Source of the DNA: Chloroflexota bacterium
GTDB lineage: Bacteria; Chloroflexota; Dehalococcoidia; Lucifugimonadales; Lucifugimonadaceae
Direction: 5' to 3'
Assembly (NCBI GenBank): GCA_002714425.1
Contig: PAXI01000001.1
Span: 8,109-50,137 of the forward strand
DNA: 42,029 bases
Within the stretch, counting starts at the first letter, position 1, and each line of letters opens with the position of its first letter. A model generated the notes under the pieces. The model did not search any database. It was given only the letters and a program-made list of their open reading frames with translations, and was not told the DNA's origin. A program made the translations under genes and the position numbers. Below, one piece after another: positions 24,107 through 36,397 of the stretch.

Positions 24107-25465
24107 TTGACAAAAAAAAATTCATATATATCATCAAGAAACCCCACTGTTATTTGGAATGCTGTATTGGGAATTTTGGAGCTAGAAATTCCTAGGCCTA
24201 ATTTTAAAACATGGTTAAAATCTACAAAAGCTATAAACATATCAGACAACACACTTACTGTTTCAACTCCTAGTCCCTTTGCCGCCGAAATGATAAATAA
24301 AAGACTTATGGGTTCTATTAGAAAATCGATAAAAAAACTCACAGGTGAAAAATTCAATATTAAAATAACTATTGAGGGCTCTGAAAACCTAAAGGATGTG
24401 CAGACGTCTCCGAAATATGTGAAGAATCAAAAAATACAAACAAAATCTAATTTACTGAACAATAAACAAACCTTTGACACTTTTATTGAGTGTGAATCAA
24501 ATATTTTGGCAAGATCTGCAGCGCTAAAAGTTTCTGATTCTCCAGGTGAAACCTATAATCCCCTATACATATATTCAGATGTAGGCTTAGGAAAAACACA
24601 TTTACTGAACGCAATAGGCAACAAGCTTAAACTCAAGCAACACAAGGTCATTTATCTAAGTAGTGAAAAATTTACAAATGAATATATTGCTGCAATTAGG
24701 AACGGAAAAATAGATGAATTTCAAAGCTATTTTAGAAATTGTGACGCTCTTTTAATCGACGACATTCAGTTCATAGGAACCAAACCTCAAACTCAAGAAG
24801 GGTTTTTTCACATATTTAACCACCTTCACATGAATAAAAAACAAATTGTTGTAACCGGAGATGACCCAGCAAACAAAATTGCCCTAAAGTCCCGTATTCA
24901 ATCAAGGCTTTCAGGTGGTATTGAAGTTGACATCCAAGAACCAAAATATGAGTCTAAATTTGCAATACTTAGCCATAAGGCACCAGATATTGGTACAGAA
25001 GTTATAGAATATTTGGCTAAATATCCACATAAAAATGTGAGAGAGCTTGAGGGCGCATTGAACCGGATAAAAGCTTTCTCTCAATTAACTTCTAGTGTAA
25101 TCGACATAACGTTAGTTGACGAATCTTTGAGTGGACTGAAACAAAATAAAGAAAATTTCTCAGTGACAAAAAATAAAATTCTTGAAGAGGTTAGCAAATA
25201 TAAAAATGTATCTGTAGACAATATCTTAGGTACAAAAAAAGATAGACTAACGGTAAACGCTAGACAACTTGTTATGTTTTTTTTAAAAAAAGAACTCAAT
25301 ATGACATTTATAGAAATTGCATTATTTTTAGGAGGAAAAAATCATTCCACTGTAATATATGCACTTGAAAGAATTGAAAAAATTCTAAAAAAAGATCAAA
25401 ATTTGGTTAAAGATACAATTCACATTAGGGAATTAATTTACAGAAAGAATAAAGTAAAAACATAA
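24107..25465 (+). CDS. dnaA: Chromosomal replication initiator DnaA, divergent
   Basis: A 452-aa AAA+ initiator. The start is TTG at 24107 with AGGGGAAG just upstream. Domain I is at about 14-85, a linker at 90-120 and the AAA+ domain at 121-325. Walker A reads SDVGLGKT (157-164) instead of GGVGLGKT. Walker B ALLIDDIQFI and NVRELEGALNRI are normal, but the usual TSDR segment is TGDD (250-253) and RLRSRFEWGL-type residues become RIQSRLSGGI. Domain IV ends with GGKNHSTV (409-416) where most DnaA have GGRDHSTV. Identity is clear, yet DNA-contact residues are altered. dnaN and recF do not follow. Confidence 0.95.
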   Translation: MTKKNSYISSRNPTVIWNAVLGILELEIPRPNFKTWLKSTKAINISDNTLTVSTPSPFAAEMINKRLMGSIRKSIKKLTGEKFNIKITIEGSENLKDVQTSPKYVKNQKIQTKSNLLNNKQTFDTFIECESNILARSAALKVSDSPGETYNPLYIYSDVGLGKTHLLNAIGNKLKLKQHKVIYLSSEKFTNEYIAAIRNGKIDEFQSYFRNCDALLIDDIQFIGTKPQTQEGFFHIFNHLHMNKKQIVVTGDDPANKIALKSRIQSRLSGGIEVDIQEPKYESKFAILSHKAPDIGTEVIEYLAKYPHKNVRELEGALNRIKAFSQLTSSVIDITLVDESLSGLKQNKENFSVTKNKILEEVSKYKNVSVDNILGTKKDRLTVNARQLVMFFLKKELNMTFIEIALFLGGKNHSTVIYALERIEKILKKDQNLVKDTIHIRELIYRKNKVKT

Positions 25466-25603
25466 TTAGCCGAAATCTTTTCAAATAATATGAGCTGTAT
25501 TTCACATTTTATTCAATAGTAAACATTGCATAATTTATATTTAAATTTTATTTTATTCACGTTATTATTAATATTAAATAAAAAAAATAAAATATATAAA
25601 TTA
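25466..25603. other. dnaA-obg spacer
   Basis: These 138 bp are very AT-rich and hold no convincing terminator, promoter pair or small gene. An in-frame extension of obg back to a TTG at 25526 would add 26 residues of low-complexity hydrophobic and lysine-rich sequence and is probably not translated. Confidence 0.4.
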
Positions 25604-26878
25604 ATGTTAGATTTAAAAAAAATAGAAGTTAGGGCAGGAAATGGAGGTAACGGAGCAGTTTCTTTTATAAGAGAAGCATTGCTTCCTAAAGGTGGACCTG
25701 GAGGTGGTAACGGAGGTAGCGGAGGGAATATAATTTTTGTTACAGATGATTCTATAATATCTTTAGATAAATTTTCAAAAAGACACCACTTAATCGCTGA
25801 AAACGGAAAAAATGGATTGTCACATAAAAAAAATGGTTCAAAAGGAAAAGATTTAATTATCAAAATTCCAGTTGGCACAGAAATATGGAATATATCAGAC
25901 GATAATAGAAAAAAACTTATAGCAGATTTGAGAGATAATGGTCAAAGTGTGGTTGTGGCAAAAGGAGGAAACGGAGGTTTCGGAAATTCACATTTCGTAA
26001 GTTCTGTAAACCAAGAACCCCTCCTTGCAGAATCCGGAGAGTTAGGTGAAAAAAAAATTTTATTGCTTAATTTAAAATTTATTGCAGACATAGGAATAAT
26101 TGGATTGCCTAATGCTGGTAAATCTAGTTTACTTTCTGTAATAACACAGGCAAAACCCAAAATAGCAAATTATCCTTTTACTACAATTGATCCCAATTTA
26201 GGTGTAGTAAGTGACTATAAAAATCAAAAAATTATTGTCGATATACCAGGAATAATAGAGGGGGCAAGCAGTGGGTATGGCCTAGGTCATAAGTTTTTGA
26301 AGCATATTCAAAGAACAAAATTTCTTATACACCTGGTCGATGGATCTGAAGACAATATAATAAAAAAAATAATTCAAATTAATAATGAACTAAAAGCCTT
26401 TGATGATGAATTGGTTAAAAAACCTCAAATATTATGTATAAACAAATATGATTTAGAAAATGTTAAAAAAATAAAATCTGAAATAGAAAGAGAGTTACAA
26501 AATTACGATTTACCGCATTATAAATTGTTCTTTATTTCAGCTAAGAATCAGGTAGGCATAAATGATTTGATAAAAGAAATATTCACCCTTAATTCAAATG
26601 AGACAGAAAACAGTAAATATCAAACAGAAATAATTAAGCCTAAGATATATAAGAGGTCTGTTGATATGGTGGTGAAAAAAGAGTCAGACAATTCATTTCG
26701 AATAATAGACAGAGAAATAATACGCCTAACAAAAGGTAGCAATATGGCTAACTGGGATACAAGGGTGCAGTTATTTAACATTATTACAAAAAGAAAAATT
26801 ACAAATATGCTAATAGGATTAGGAATCAAGACTGGGGATACATTATTAATTGATGATTTGGAGTTTGAGTGGGAGTAA
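25604..26878 (+). CDS. obg: GTPase Obg/CgtA
   Basis: This 424-aa ribosome-assembly GTPase is taken from the ATG at 25604, because the Obg fold begins LDLKKIEVRAGNGGNG there. The glycine-rich Obg domain (KGGPGGGNGGSGGN) is followed by the G domain: G1 GLPNAGKSSLLS, G3 DIPGIIEGAS, G4 NKYD and G5-like ISAKN. A C-terminal OCT domain ends DDLEFEWE. It overlaps nadD by 10 nt. No strong Shine-Dalgarno is visible before the ATG. Confidence 0.95.
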   Translation: MLDLKKIEVRAGNGGNGAVSFIREALLPKGGPGGGNGGSGGNIIFVTDDSIISLDKFSKRHHLIAENGKNGLSHKKNGSKGKDLIIKIPVGTEIWNISDDNRKKLIADLRDNGQSVVVAKGGNGGFGNSHFVSSVNQEPLLAESGELGEKKILLLNLKFIADIGIIGLPNAGKSSLLSVITQAKPKIANYPFTTIDPNLGVVSDYKNQKIIVDIPGIIEGASSGYGLGHKFLKHIQRTKFLIHLVDGSEDNIIKKIIQINNELKAFDDELVKKPQILCINKYDLENVKKIKSEIERELQNYDLPHYKLFFISAKNQVGINDLIKEIFTLNSNETENSKYQTEIIKPKIYKRSVDMVVKKESDNSFRIIDREIIRLTKGSNMANWDTRVQLFNIITKRKITNMLIGLGIKTGDTLLIDDLEFEWE

Positions 26879-27523
26879 AAAACATTGCTATATTTGGCGG
26901 AACCTTTGATCCTGTTCATAAGGGTCATTTCTACGCTGCTGAAATAGCAATTAAAAAATTATCTTTAGATAAATTAATTATTGTTGTTGCTAAGGATCAA
27001 TGGCGCAGAAAAAATACAATTCAAGCAAACCCTAGTCAGCGACTAGATATGGTAAATTTAGCTATAAATGAAGAAAGGTCTGATTCAAAAACAAGATTAT
27101 TAAATTATGAGAAAAAATTTATAATTGAAGCTTCTGATATCGATATAAAACGCAATGGCAAAACTTATACAATAGACACAATTAAGGAAATACGATCATT
27201 ATATGGAAAAAACCATTCCTATTTTTTCTTAATTGGCGCTGATGTAGCTTTAGATATTCATAATTGGAAAAATTTTAATGATATAAATAGTTTATTGAAT
27301 ATAGTTGTAGTCAATAGAAAAATTCAAGAAAACATTTTGCCAGTGATTAAAGAAAGATATAAATTTCTTAGTGAAAATCTCATAGAAGGTGTGTCTGATC
27401 AAACTTCAACAAATCAAAGACTCGGATGGTCAAATAACGGTTTCTTAGAGCAAGTTGATGGTCATGTAGCAAAAATAATTAATTATGATTCAGTAGCAGA
27501 ATATATCTCAAAGAAAAAATTAT

Positions 27524-27537
<14 letters not shown>
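26869..27537 (+). CDS. nadD: Nicotinate-nucleotide adenylyltransferase
   Basis: A 222-aa enzyme that adenylates nicotinate mononucleotide to deamido-NAD. The N-terminus is AIFGGTFDPVHKGHFYAAE with the HxGH nucleotidyl-transfer motif; FLIGADVALDIHNWKN follows. The ISSTxIR-type motif near residue 185 is diverged (SDQTSTNQRLGW). The start is GTG inside the end of obg and the end overlaps pyrE by 14 nt, so the three genes are coupled. Confidence 0.92.
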
Positions 27538-30930
<3,393 letters not shown>

Positions 30931-31920
30931 TTGGATATAAATAAAGATATATTAGTTTTAATGCTTGAAAGAATGTGGCTTATAAGAAACTTTGAATTAA
31001 AAGTTATGGAAGTTCACTCTGCAGGAGAGTTTGCAGCAGCAGCACATCCATACATTGGTGAAGAAGCTGTAGCCGTTGGTTCATGCCTAGCGTTAAAAGA
31101 TACAGATTATATTGCTGGAAACCATAGATCTCACGGCCATCCAATAGCAAAAGGTGGAGATATAAACCGCGCAATGGCCGAATTATATGGAAAAGTTGAC
31201 GGTTATTGTAAAGGTAAGGGAGGCTCAATGCACCTTGCGGATTTCTCTATTGGTATTCTAGGAGAATCAGGAATTGTTGGCTCTTCAGTACCAGTGGCAA
31301 CTGGCGCTGGACTAGCATCAAAAATAGGTGGCGACGATTTTGTATCAATGGTTTTTTTTGGTGACGGTGCATCAAATCAGGGCGCTTGTCACGAATCTAT
31401 GAACTTAGCTTCAGTATGGAATTTGCCAGTAATATTTTTATGTGAGAATAATCAATTTGCCGTCACAACATCTTTTAAAGATACAGTAGCAGTTGACCAT
31501 GTGTCTGATAGAGCTGCGGCATATAATATGCCTGGAGTACTTGTGGATGGGCAAGATTGTATCGCAATGTATGAAGCAACTGTTCAAGCTGTGGATCGAG
31601 CTCGAAAAGGAGAAGGCCCAACATTGATTGAAGGCTTGACCTATAGATACGAAGAGCATTCACTTGGATTAGGGAGAGTTCGTCGAGGAGAGTACAGATC
31701 TCAAGAAGATATTGATGAATGGAAAAAAAGAGACCCTATACATATACATCAAGAAAGATTAATATCTCAAGGAATTTTGACTACAGAAGATTGTAAAAAA
31801 ATTGAAGATGACACGATGAAAAGATGTGAAGATGCAGTTGAATTTGCTAGAAATAGTGAATTTCCAAAACCAGAAGAAGTTTTTGAAGATATGTGGGCTA
31901 ACCCAATCCCTCTACCATAA
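30931..31920 (+). CDS. acoA: TPP-dependent dehydrogenase E1 alpha (acetoin or pyruvate type)
   Basis: 329 aa from the TTG at 30931, chosen because GAGGTG (30921-30926) sits four bases upstream. An open frame back to 30859 has no ribosome site and adds a basic, non-family N-terminus. Landmarks are the PYIGEEAVAVGSCLAL region, NHRSHGHPIAKGGD, GKGGSMHLAD, and the thiamine-diphosphate motif from GDGASNQGACHESMNLA to CENNQFAVTT. With E1 beta, E2 and an AcoX homologue downstream, an acetoin dehydrogenase complex is more likely than ordinary pyruvate dehydrogenase, though the substrate is not proven. Confidence 0.85.
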   Translation: MDINKDILVLMLERMWLIRNFELKVMEVHSAGEFAAAAHPYIGEEAVAVGSCLALKDTDYIAGNHRSHGHPIAKGGDINRAMAELYGKVDGYCKGKGGSMHLADFSIGILGESGIVGSSVPVATGAGLASKIGGDDFVSMVFFGDGASNQGACHESMNLASVWNLPVIFLCENNQFAVTTSFKDTVAVDHVSDRAAAYNMPGVLVDGQDCIAMYEATVQAVDRARKGEGPTLIEGLTYRYEEHSLGLGRVRRGEYRSQEDIDEWKKRDPIHIHQERLISQGILTTEDCKKIEDDTMKRCEDAVEFARNSEFPKPEEVFEDMWANPIPLP

Positions 31921-31938
31921 AATATTAAGGATATTATA

Positions 31939-32910
31939 ATGACACAAACCGTTTTTATTGAAGCTATCAATCATGCAACAAAAGAAGAAATGAGAAAAGA
32001 TTCTAATGTATTTATTATGGGTGAAGATATTACCCTATCAGTGTATGGGGCAACTCAAGATTTATTATCAGAATTTGGAGACACAAGAGTACTAGACACT
32101 CCATTATCAGAAAATGGTTTCGTTGGGGCCGCTGTTGGAGCATCTTTAGTTGGCAAAAGGCCATTAGTTGAAACAGTATCAAGTTTTATGTGGGTTGCAA
32201 TGGATCAGTTTATTAGTCAGGCAGCAAAAATGAGATATATGTTTGGAGGCCAGGCAAAATTACCTGTAACTTTTAGGGTATCAATGTTGTATGGATCGGG
32301 TGCAGCGGCTCATCATTCAGATAGAAATTATCCGATGTTCATGAATATGCCCGGGATGAAAATTATAGTGCCATCTACTCCTGCTGACGCAAAAGGATTA
32401 TTAAAAACAGCCATAAGAGATGATGACCCATGTATAGTTTTTGAAGATGGAAACTTGTATGGTACAAGAGGTGAAGTACCCGATGATGACGACCATTTGG
32501 TCCCCTTTGGTGTTGCAAGCATCTTGAAACCTGGAACAGATGTAACAATTGTAGCAATAGCGGGAGGAGTTATTCACGCACTTGCAGCAGCAAAAGAATT
32601 AGAATCCCAAGGTGTCTCTGCTGAGGTGATTGACCCAAGAACCCTTGTTCCGCTTGATAAAAAAACAATTTTAGATTCCGTGGAAAAAACAGGAAGATTA
32701 GTTGTGGTTGACCCCGCTCATAAAGTTTGCTCTGCTGCTTCTGAAATTTCTTCAATTGTTGCACAAGAAGGGTTTTGGTCACTGCAAGCTCCTATTCAAA
32801 AGGTAGCAGCCGAACAAGTACACATACCTTATAGCCAAGCTCTTGAAAAATTAATTTATCCTGATAAAGATAAAATAATATCAGCGGTTAATAATACTCT
32901 AGAAAGTTAA
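31939..32910 (+). CDS. acoB: TPP-dependent dehydrogenase E1 beta
   Basis: A 323-aa transketolase-type beta chain that pairs with E1 alpha. IMGEDITLSVYGATQDL, RVLDTPLSENGFVGAAVGASLVGKRPLVE and IDPRTLVPLDKKTI are family landmarks. The usual HSQ-type loop reads HHSDRNYPMFMNMPGMK. AAGGA precedes the ATG, and the gap to E1 alpha is only 18 nt. Confidence 0.92.
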   Translation: MTQTVFIEAINHATKEEMRKDSNVFIMGEDITLSVYGATQDLLSEFGDTRVLDTPLSENGFVGAAVGASLVGKRPLVETVSSFMWVAMDQFISQAAKMRYMFGGQAKLPVTFRVSMLYGSGAAAHHSDRNYPMFMNMPGMKIIVPSTPADAKGLLKTAIRDDDPCIVFEDGNLYGTRGEVPDDDDHLVPFGVASILKPGTDVTIVAIAGGVIHALAAAKELESQGVSAEVIDPRTLVPLDKKTILDSVEKTGRLVVVDPAHKVCSAASEISSIVAQEGFWSLQAPIQKVAAEQVHIPYSQALEKLIYPDKDKIISAVNNTLES

Positions 32911-32925
32911 GAAGGATAAATAGTT

Positions 32926-34128
32926 ATGCCAGCTCCAATTATATTGCCCCAATGGGGAATGGCTATGAACGATGGACAAATCGTTAAGTGGTTAAAAGAA
33001 ACAGGTGAAGACATTAAAAAAGGCGACCATCTTGTAGAAATAGAGTCATCCAAGGTAAACGCAGAAATAGAAGCAACGCATGATGGTAAACTAGGCAGGA
33101 TTGATTTTAAAGAGGGTGTAATAGTTGATGTAGGAACAGTAGTTGGTTATATTTTGTTTGATGGCGAAACAGAGTCTGATTTGCCAGATTTACCAACTGA
33201 AAATTCAGAGGTTATTGAAGAAAAAGCCCAAGAAAATAAACCACCTTCTAGTTCAGGGTCTATGAACACCTTAAATCAGAAGGCAACTACAAAACAAATT
33301 ATTACACCTAGGGCTAGAAGACTGGCTAAAGAGTTAGGCATTGAAGATTTTTCCGGTATATCTGGTTCTGGTCCTAGTGGTAGAGTTACAGAAGATGATA
33401 TAAGAAATTTTAATTCTTCTTCTAAAAAAGAATCTCAAATTTCAAAAGTTCCAGTTAGAGAAACTATTCCTATGTCACCTCTAAGGCAAACTATATCTAA
33501 GAGAATGTCTGAAAGCGCTCAAATACCATCTGTGACACTAAACACGAAAGTTGATATTACTAATACATTAGAGCTGCAAAAAAACTTGGTTAAGGAATGG
33601 AGAAAGAACAGAATTCGTCCACAGTTTCAAGATTTAGTAATTATTTCACTTGCGAAATCATTAAGTGATGCGCCTCATGCAAATGCACATTTGGTAGATG
33701 ATGAAATAAGAATATTAGACGAGATAAATATAGGTGTGGCAATGGCGGTTGTAGGAGGGTTACTTGTTCCGGTTATAAAAAAAGCAGATCAAAAAAACCC
33801 TTTAGAAATTGCTCAGGAAATCAGAGAATTAGCAAAAAAATCTAAAAACAATAGTTTTGACGTAGATGATTTATCTGGAAGCACTTTTTCTGTTACTAAT
33901 TTGAGTTCTTATAATATATCAACATTTAATCCATTGCTAAATCCTCCTGAAATAGGGATTTTAGGAATAGGGTCGACTGAAGAAAGTGTTAGCCTGTCTG
34001 GAGAAAAAAAATCTTTTGCAAACCTTTGCCTGACATTTGACCATAGAGCTTGGGACGGGGCACCCGCAGCTGAATTCTTAAAGTTGATCTCTAATAATCT
34101 GTCAAATATAGATTCAATTTTCAAGTAG
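32926..34128 (+). CDS. acoC: Dihydrolipoamide acyltransferase E2
   Basis: The 400-aa core enzyme of the complex. An N-terminal lipoyl domain carries the lipoylated lysine K43 in EIESSKVNAEIEA (the more common motif is ETDKA). A flexible Pro/Ser linker (about 85-120) leads to the E1/E3-binding domain (ITPRARRLAKELGI, then GSGPSGRVTEDDI). The acyltransferase domain ends with H373/D377 in DHRAWDGAPAAEFL. It lies 15 bp after E1 beta with AAGGA upstream. Confidence 0.93.
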   Translation: MPAPIILPQWGMAMNDGQIVKWLKETGEDIKKGDHLVEIESSKVNAEIEATHDGKLGRIDFKEGVIVDVGTVVGYILFDGETESDLPDLPTENSEVIEEKAQENKPPSSSGSMNTLNQKATTKQIITPRARRLAKELGIEDFSGISGSGPSGRVTEDDIRNFNSSSKKESQISKVPVRETIPMSPLRQTISKRMSESAQIPSVTLNTKVDITNTLELQKNLVKEWRKNRIRPQFQDLVIISLAKSLSDAPHANAHLVDDEIRILDEINIGVAMAVVGGLLVPVIKKADQKNPLEIAQEIRELAKKSKNNSFDVDDLSGSTFSVTNLSSYNISTFNPLLNPPEIGILGIGSTEESVSLSGEKKSFANLCLTFDHRAWDGAPAAEFLKLISNNLSNIDSIFK

Positions 34129-34133
34129 TAGAT

Positions 34134-35111
34134 ATGGCAGTAGTAGGAATTATCGCTAACCCCTCTGCAGGAAAAGATATTAGAAGATTAGTAGCTCACG
34201 GAAGAGTTGTTTCTAATCAAGAGAAATCAAATATTTTGAGGAGGGTATTTGCTGGAGTTGCATCAACAGATACAAAAAAGATCCTGATAATGCCAGATCA
34301 TTCAGGTTTATCGATATCAGCTGCTGCAGATGTATCTAAAAAATTGGAAGTTGAATATCTTGACATGAGGGTAGCAGATAGTCAGGAATCTTCAACTCTT
34401 GCTGCACAAAAAATGTATCAAGAAAAAGTAGATTGTATTGTAACTTTAGGTGGAGATGGCACGAATCGCGTTGTGGCTAAAGGTTCTAAAAATATACCCC
34501 TAGTTCCTATCTCAACTGGCACTAATAATGTTTTTCCTGCACCAACAGAAGGAACTCTTGCGGGAATAGTTGCTGGAAGAATTGCAGATAAAACATTATC
34601 TATAAAAGAATCTTGTAATCAATCTAAAAAAATCGATATATTTTGTAATGATGAGTTTATTGATGATGCCCTTGTGGATGTTGCTATATCAAAAGAAATG
34701 TTCGTTGGGGCTAGAGCTGTTTGGGATATAAACACTCTTCATTCAATAATCTTAACTCGAGCTGAACCTGTATCAATTGGATTGTCGTCAATTGGATCAA
34801 GGATAGAAAATATAAATATTGATGATCCATTTGGGTTATATATAATACTAGATAAAAATATCAAGCAAGGTAAAAAATATGTTGAGGCTCCAATTGCCCC
34901 CGGAACTATACCTAAAATAAAAATCGTAGATTATAAAAAAATAACTACAAAAGATAAAATATTTATTGAAACCTATCCTGGAACTATTGCTCTTGACGGC
35001 GAAAGAGAGATTGAATTACTTCCAGATAACAACTACTATGCTATATTAAATTTAGATGGCCCATGGGTTGCCAGTATTCCAAGATCAATGAAAGTTTTAT
35101 CCAATATATAA
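34134..35111 (+). CDS. acoX: AcoX-like ATP-NAD kinase family protein
   Basis: A 325-aa member of the NAD-kinase fold as found in acetoin-catabolism operons. It starts VVGIIANPSAGKDIRRLVAH, strongly recalling AcoX. It has the nucleotide-binding LGGDGTNRVVAKG (about residue 103) and ISTGTNNVFP. The role of AcoX in acetoin breakdown is not established. It begins 5 bp after the E2 stop. Its presence is the main reason to call the whole operon acetoin-type. Confidence 0.82.
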   Translation: MAVVGIIANPSAGKDIRRLVAHGRVVSNQEKSNILRRVFAGVASTDTKKILIMPDHSGLSISAAADVSKKLEVEYLDMRVADSQESSTLAAQKMYQEKVDCIVTLGGDGTNRVVAKGSKNIPLVPISTGTNNVFPAPTEGTLAGIVAGRIADKTLSIKESCNQSKKIDIFCNDEFIDDALVDVAISKEMFVGARAVWDINTLHSIILTRAEPVSIGLSSIGSRIENINIDDPFGLYIILDKNIKQGKKYVEAPIAPGTIPKIKIVDYKKITTKDKIFIETYPGTIALDGEREIELLPDNNYYAILNLDGPWVASIPRSMKVLSNI

Positions 35112-35120
35112 AAAATAATC

Positions 35121-35924
35121 ATGAGTAATATCGACGTAAATATTTATAAAGAATGTGCAGAGAAAGCCATGTTTGAGGCTTCTGATGTTCTTATAGGAAA
35201 ATTTAGACCTGAAAAACCATCAGAATTAAAAAGATTTTACAAATCAGTTAATGCATTAGTAACAGATGCAGATTTAGCAAGTGATAAAAAAATCTCAGAA
35301 AACCTTAATGATTCGAGACTAAAAGCTAATATTTACTCAGAAGAAAGTAAAAAAACAATTGATGAAAATTCTAACCTTTTTTGGTTGATTGATCCTCTTT
35401 GTGGAACAGTACCTTATAGTCTAGGTATGGATCATTGGGGAATTAATATCGCACTTAGAGACAAGGAAAAATTAATATTATCATGTTTATCTTCCCCATC
35501 AATAGGTGAATATTTTTCTGCTGTTCAAGGCCAAGGGGTTACCAGAAATGGCAACCTTCATATATCGACACCTCCAACAAAAAATTTATCAGAATCTACC
35601 ATAGTTTTAGAAGTTGATGGAGGTGTAGAGTGGAAAAAAAATATTAATCAAATTTCGAGATGGATAACCAATGTAAGTCAAATTAATTCTTTTTCTTCAA
35701 TTGCCTATCCTATGACTCAAATGGCGCTTGGTCGAATTCCTGGGGGAGTTTTTTACGGTATTGATACAGTTCATTTTGCAGCAGGAGCAATGATAGTTGA
35801 ATCCTTAGGGCTTTTTGTAACAGACAAACAAGGTAGAAAAATTGATTGGTCAAAAAAAGAGCCCCTTGATTGTGTAGTTGTTGGCTGGCCTCATATTCAT
35901 GAAGAACTAATAAAATTGATGTAA
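35121..35924 (+). CDS. Inositol-monophosphatase-fold protein with altered metal site
   Basis: A 267-aa protein with the IMPase/FIG fold: VTDADLASDKKI (D51), YSEES (E74-E75) and WLIDPLCGTVPYS. The last should be DPLDGT, so the metal-binding aspartate is C94 here. The second conserved metal site, WDxAAG, reads VHFAAG (H218). Both changes affect known metal ligands, so it may be a phosphatase with altered metal use or a non-catalytic protein. It follows acoX by 9 nt and probably shares the operon. No substrate can be named. Confidence 0.75.
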   Translation: MSNIDVNIYKECAEKAMFEASDVLIGKFRPEKPSELKRFYKSVNALVTDADLASDKKISENLNDSRLKANIYSEESKKTIDENSNLFWLIDPLCGTVPYSLGMDHWGINIALRDKEKLILSCLSSPSIGEYFSAVQGQGVTRNGNLHISTPPTKNLSESTIVLEVDGGVEWKKNINQISRWITNVSQINSFSSIAYPMTQMALGRIPGGVFYGIDTVHFAAGAMIVESLGLFVTDKQGRKIDWSKKEPLDCVVVGWPHIHEELIKLM

Positions 35925-35925
35925 T

Positions 35926-35990
35926 AATATAAATTTATATTTCATCTTGTAGATTTTTTTTATATTATTATTTTTTAATAAAAACAAGAT
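35926..35990. promoter_or_regulatory. AT palindrome and 7-bp inverted repeat after the aco operon
   Basis: AATATAAATTTATATT (35926-35941) is a perfect 16-bp palindrome immediately after the IMPase-like stop. ATCTTGT (35944-35950) and ACAAGAT (35984-35990) then bracket a T-rich stretch (eight T from 35953). Together they may act as a weak terminator and as control for the VOC gene. Confidence is low because the sequence is nearly all A and T. Confidence 0.3.
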
Positions 35991-36004
35991 TCGAGGGTAA
36001 ATTC

Positions 36005-36397
36005 TTGCCATATAAAGTTAATCACATACATATAAAATCTAAAAATCCTAAAAAAACTGCAGAATGGTTTGTAAAAGCATTTAATGTAAAAATTTTGTCT
36101 GAAACAGTTCGTCCTGTTGGAGACACTTTTATTGTCACTCACACAGAAGGAGGCCTAGCAATAAATATATCTAGTGAGAGAACAGACGAAGTCTTGGGCC
36201 CGTCTAATGATGATGCTCATTACGGTCTAGAACACTTTGGATTTGATACAGATGATATCGTATCTGATATTGAAAGGTTGGTTGACCTGGGAGCTGTTTA
36301 TAAAGAAGGGCCTATAGAATTGCCTGACGGGAAAAAAATTGCTTTCATTGGTGCTCCAGGTGGTATAAGAATAGAATTAATTCAGCAAGTATCTTAA
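36005..36397 (+). CDS. VOC (glyoxalase/bleomycin-resistance/dioxygenase) family protein
   Basis: A 130-aa single-domain metalloprotein with two beta-alpha-beta-beta-beta modules: VNHIHIKSKNPKKTAEWFVKAF with a metal-type histidine at the start, LEHFGFDTDDI in the middle, and IRIELIQ with the terminal glutamate. TTG start with GAGGG 8 nt upstream. Members include methylmalonyl-CoA epimerase and glyoxalase I; the substrate is unknown. Its stop shares TTAA with the convergent amidohydrolase. Confidence 0.8.
   Translation: MPYKVNHIHIKSKNPKKTAEWFVKAFNVKILSETVRPVGDTFIVTHTEGGLAINISSERTDEVLGPSNDDAHYGLEHFGFDTDDIVSDIERLVDLGAVYKEGPIELPDGKKIAFIGAPGGIRIELIQQVS

Noticed and set aside
25526-25603. N-terminal extension of Obg
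   Set aside because: Low-complexity hydrophobic and lysine-rich sequence from AT-rich spacer; the conserved Obg fold begins at 25604.
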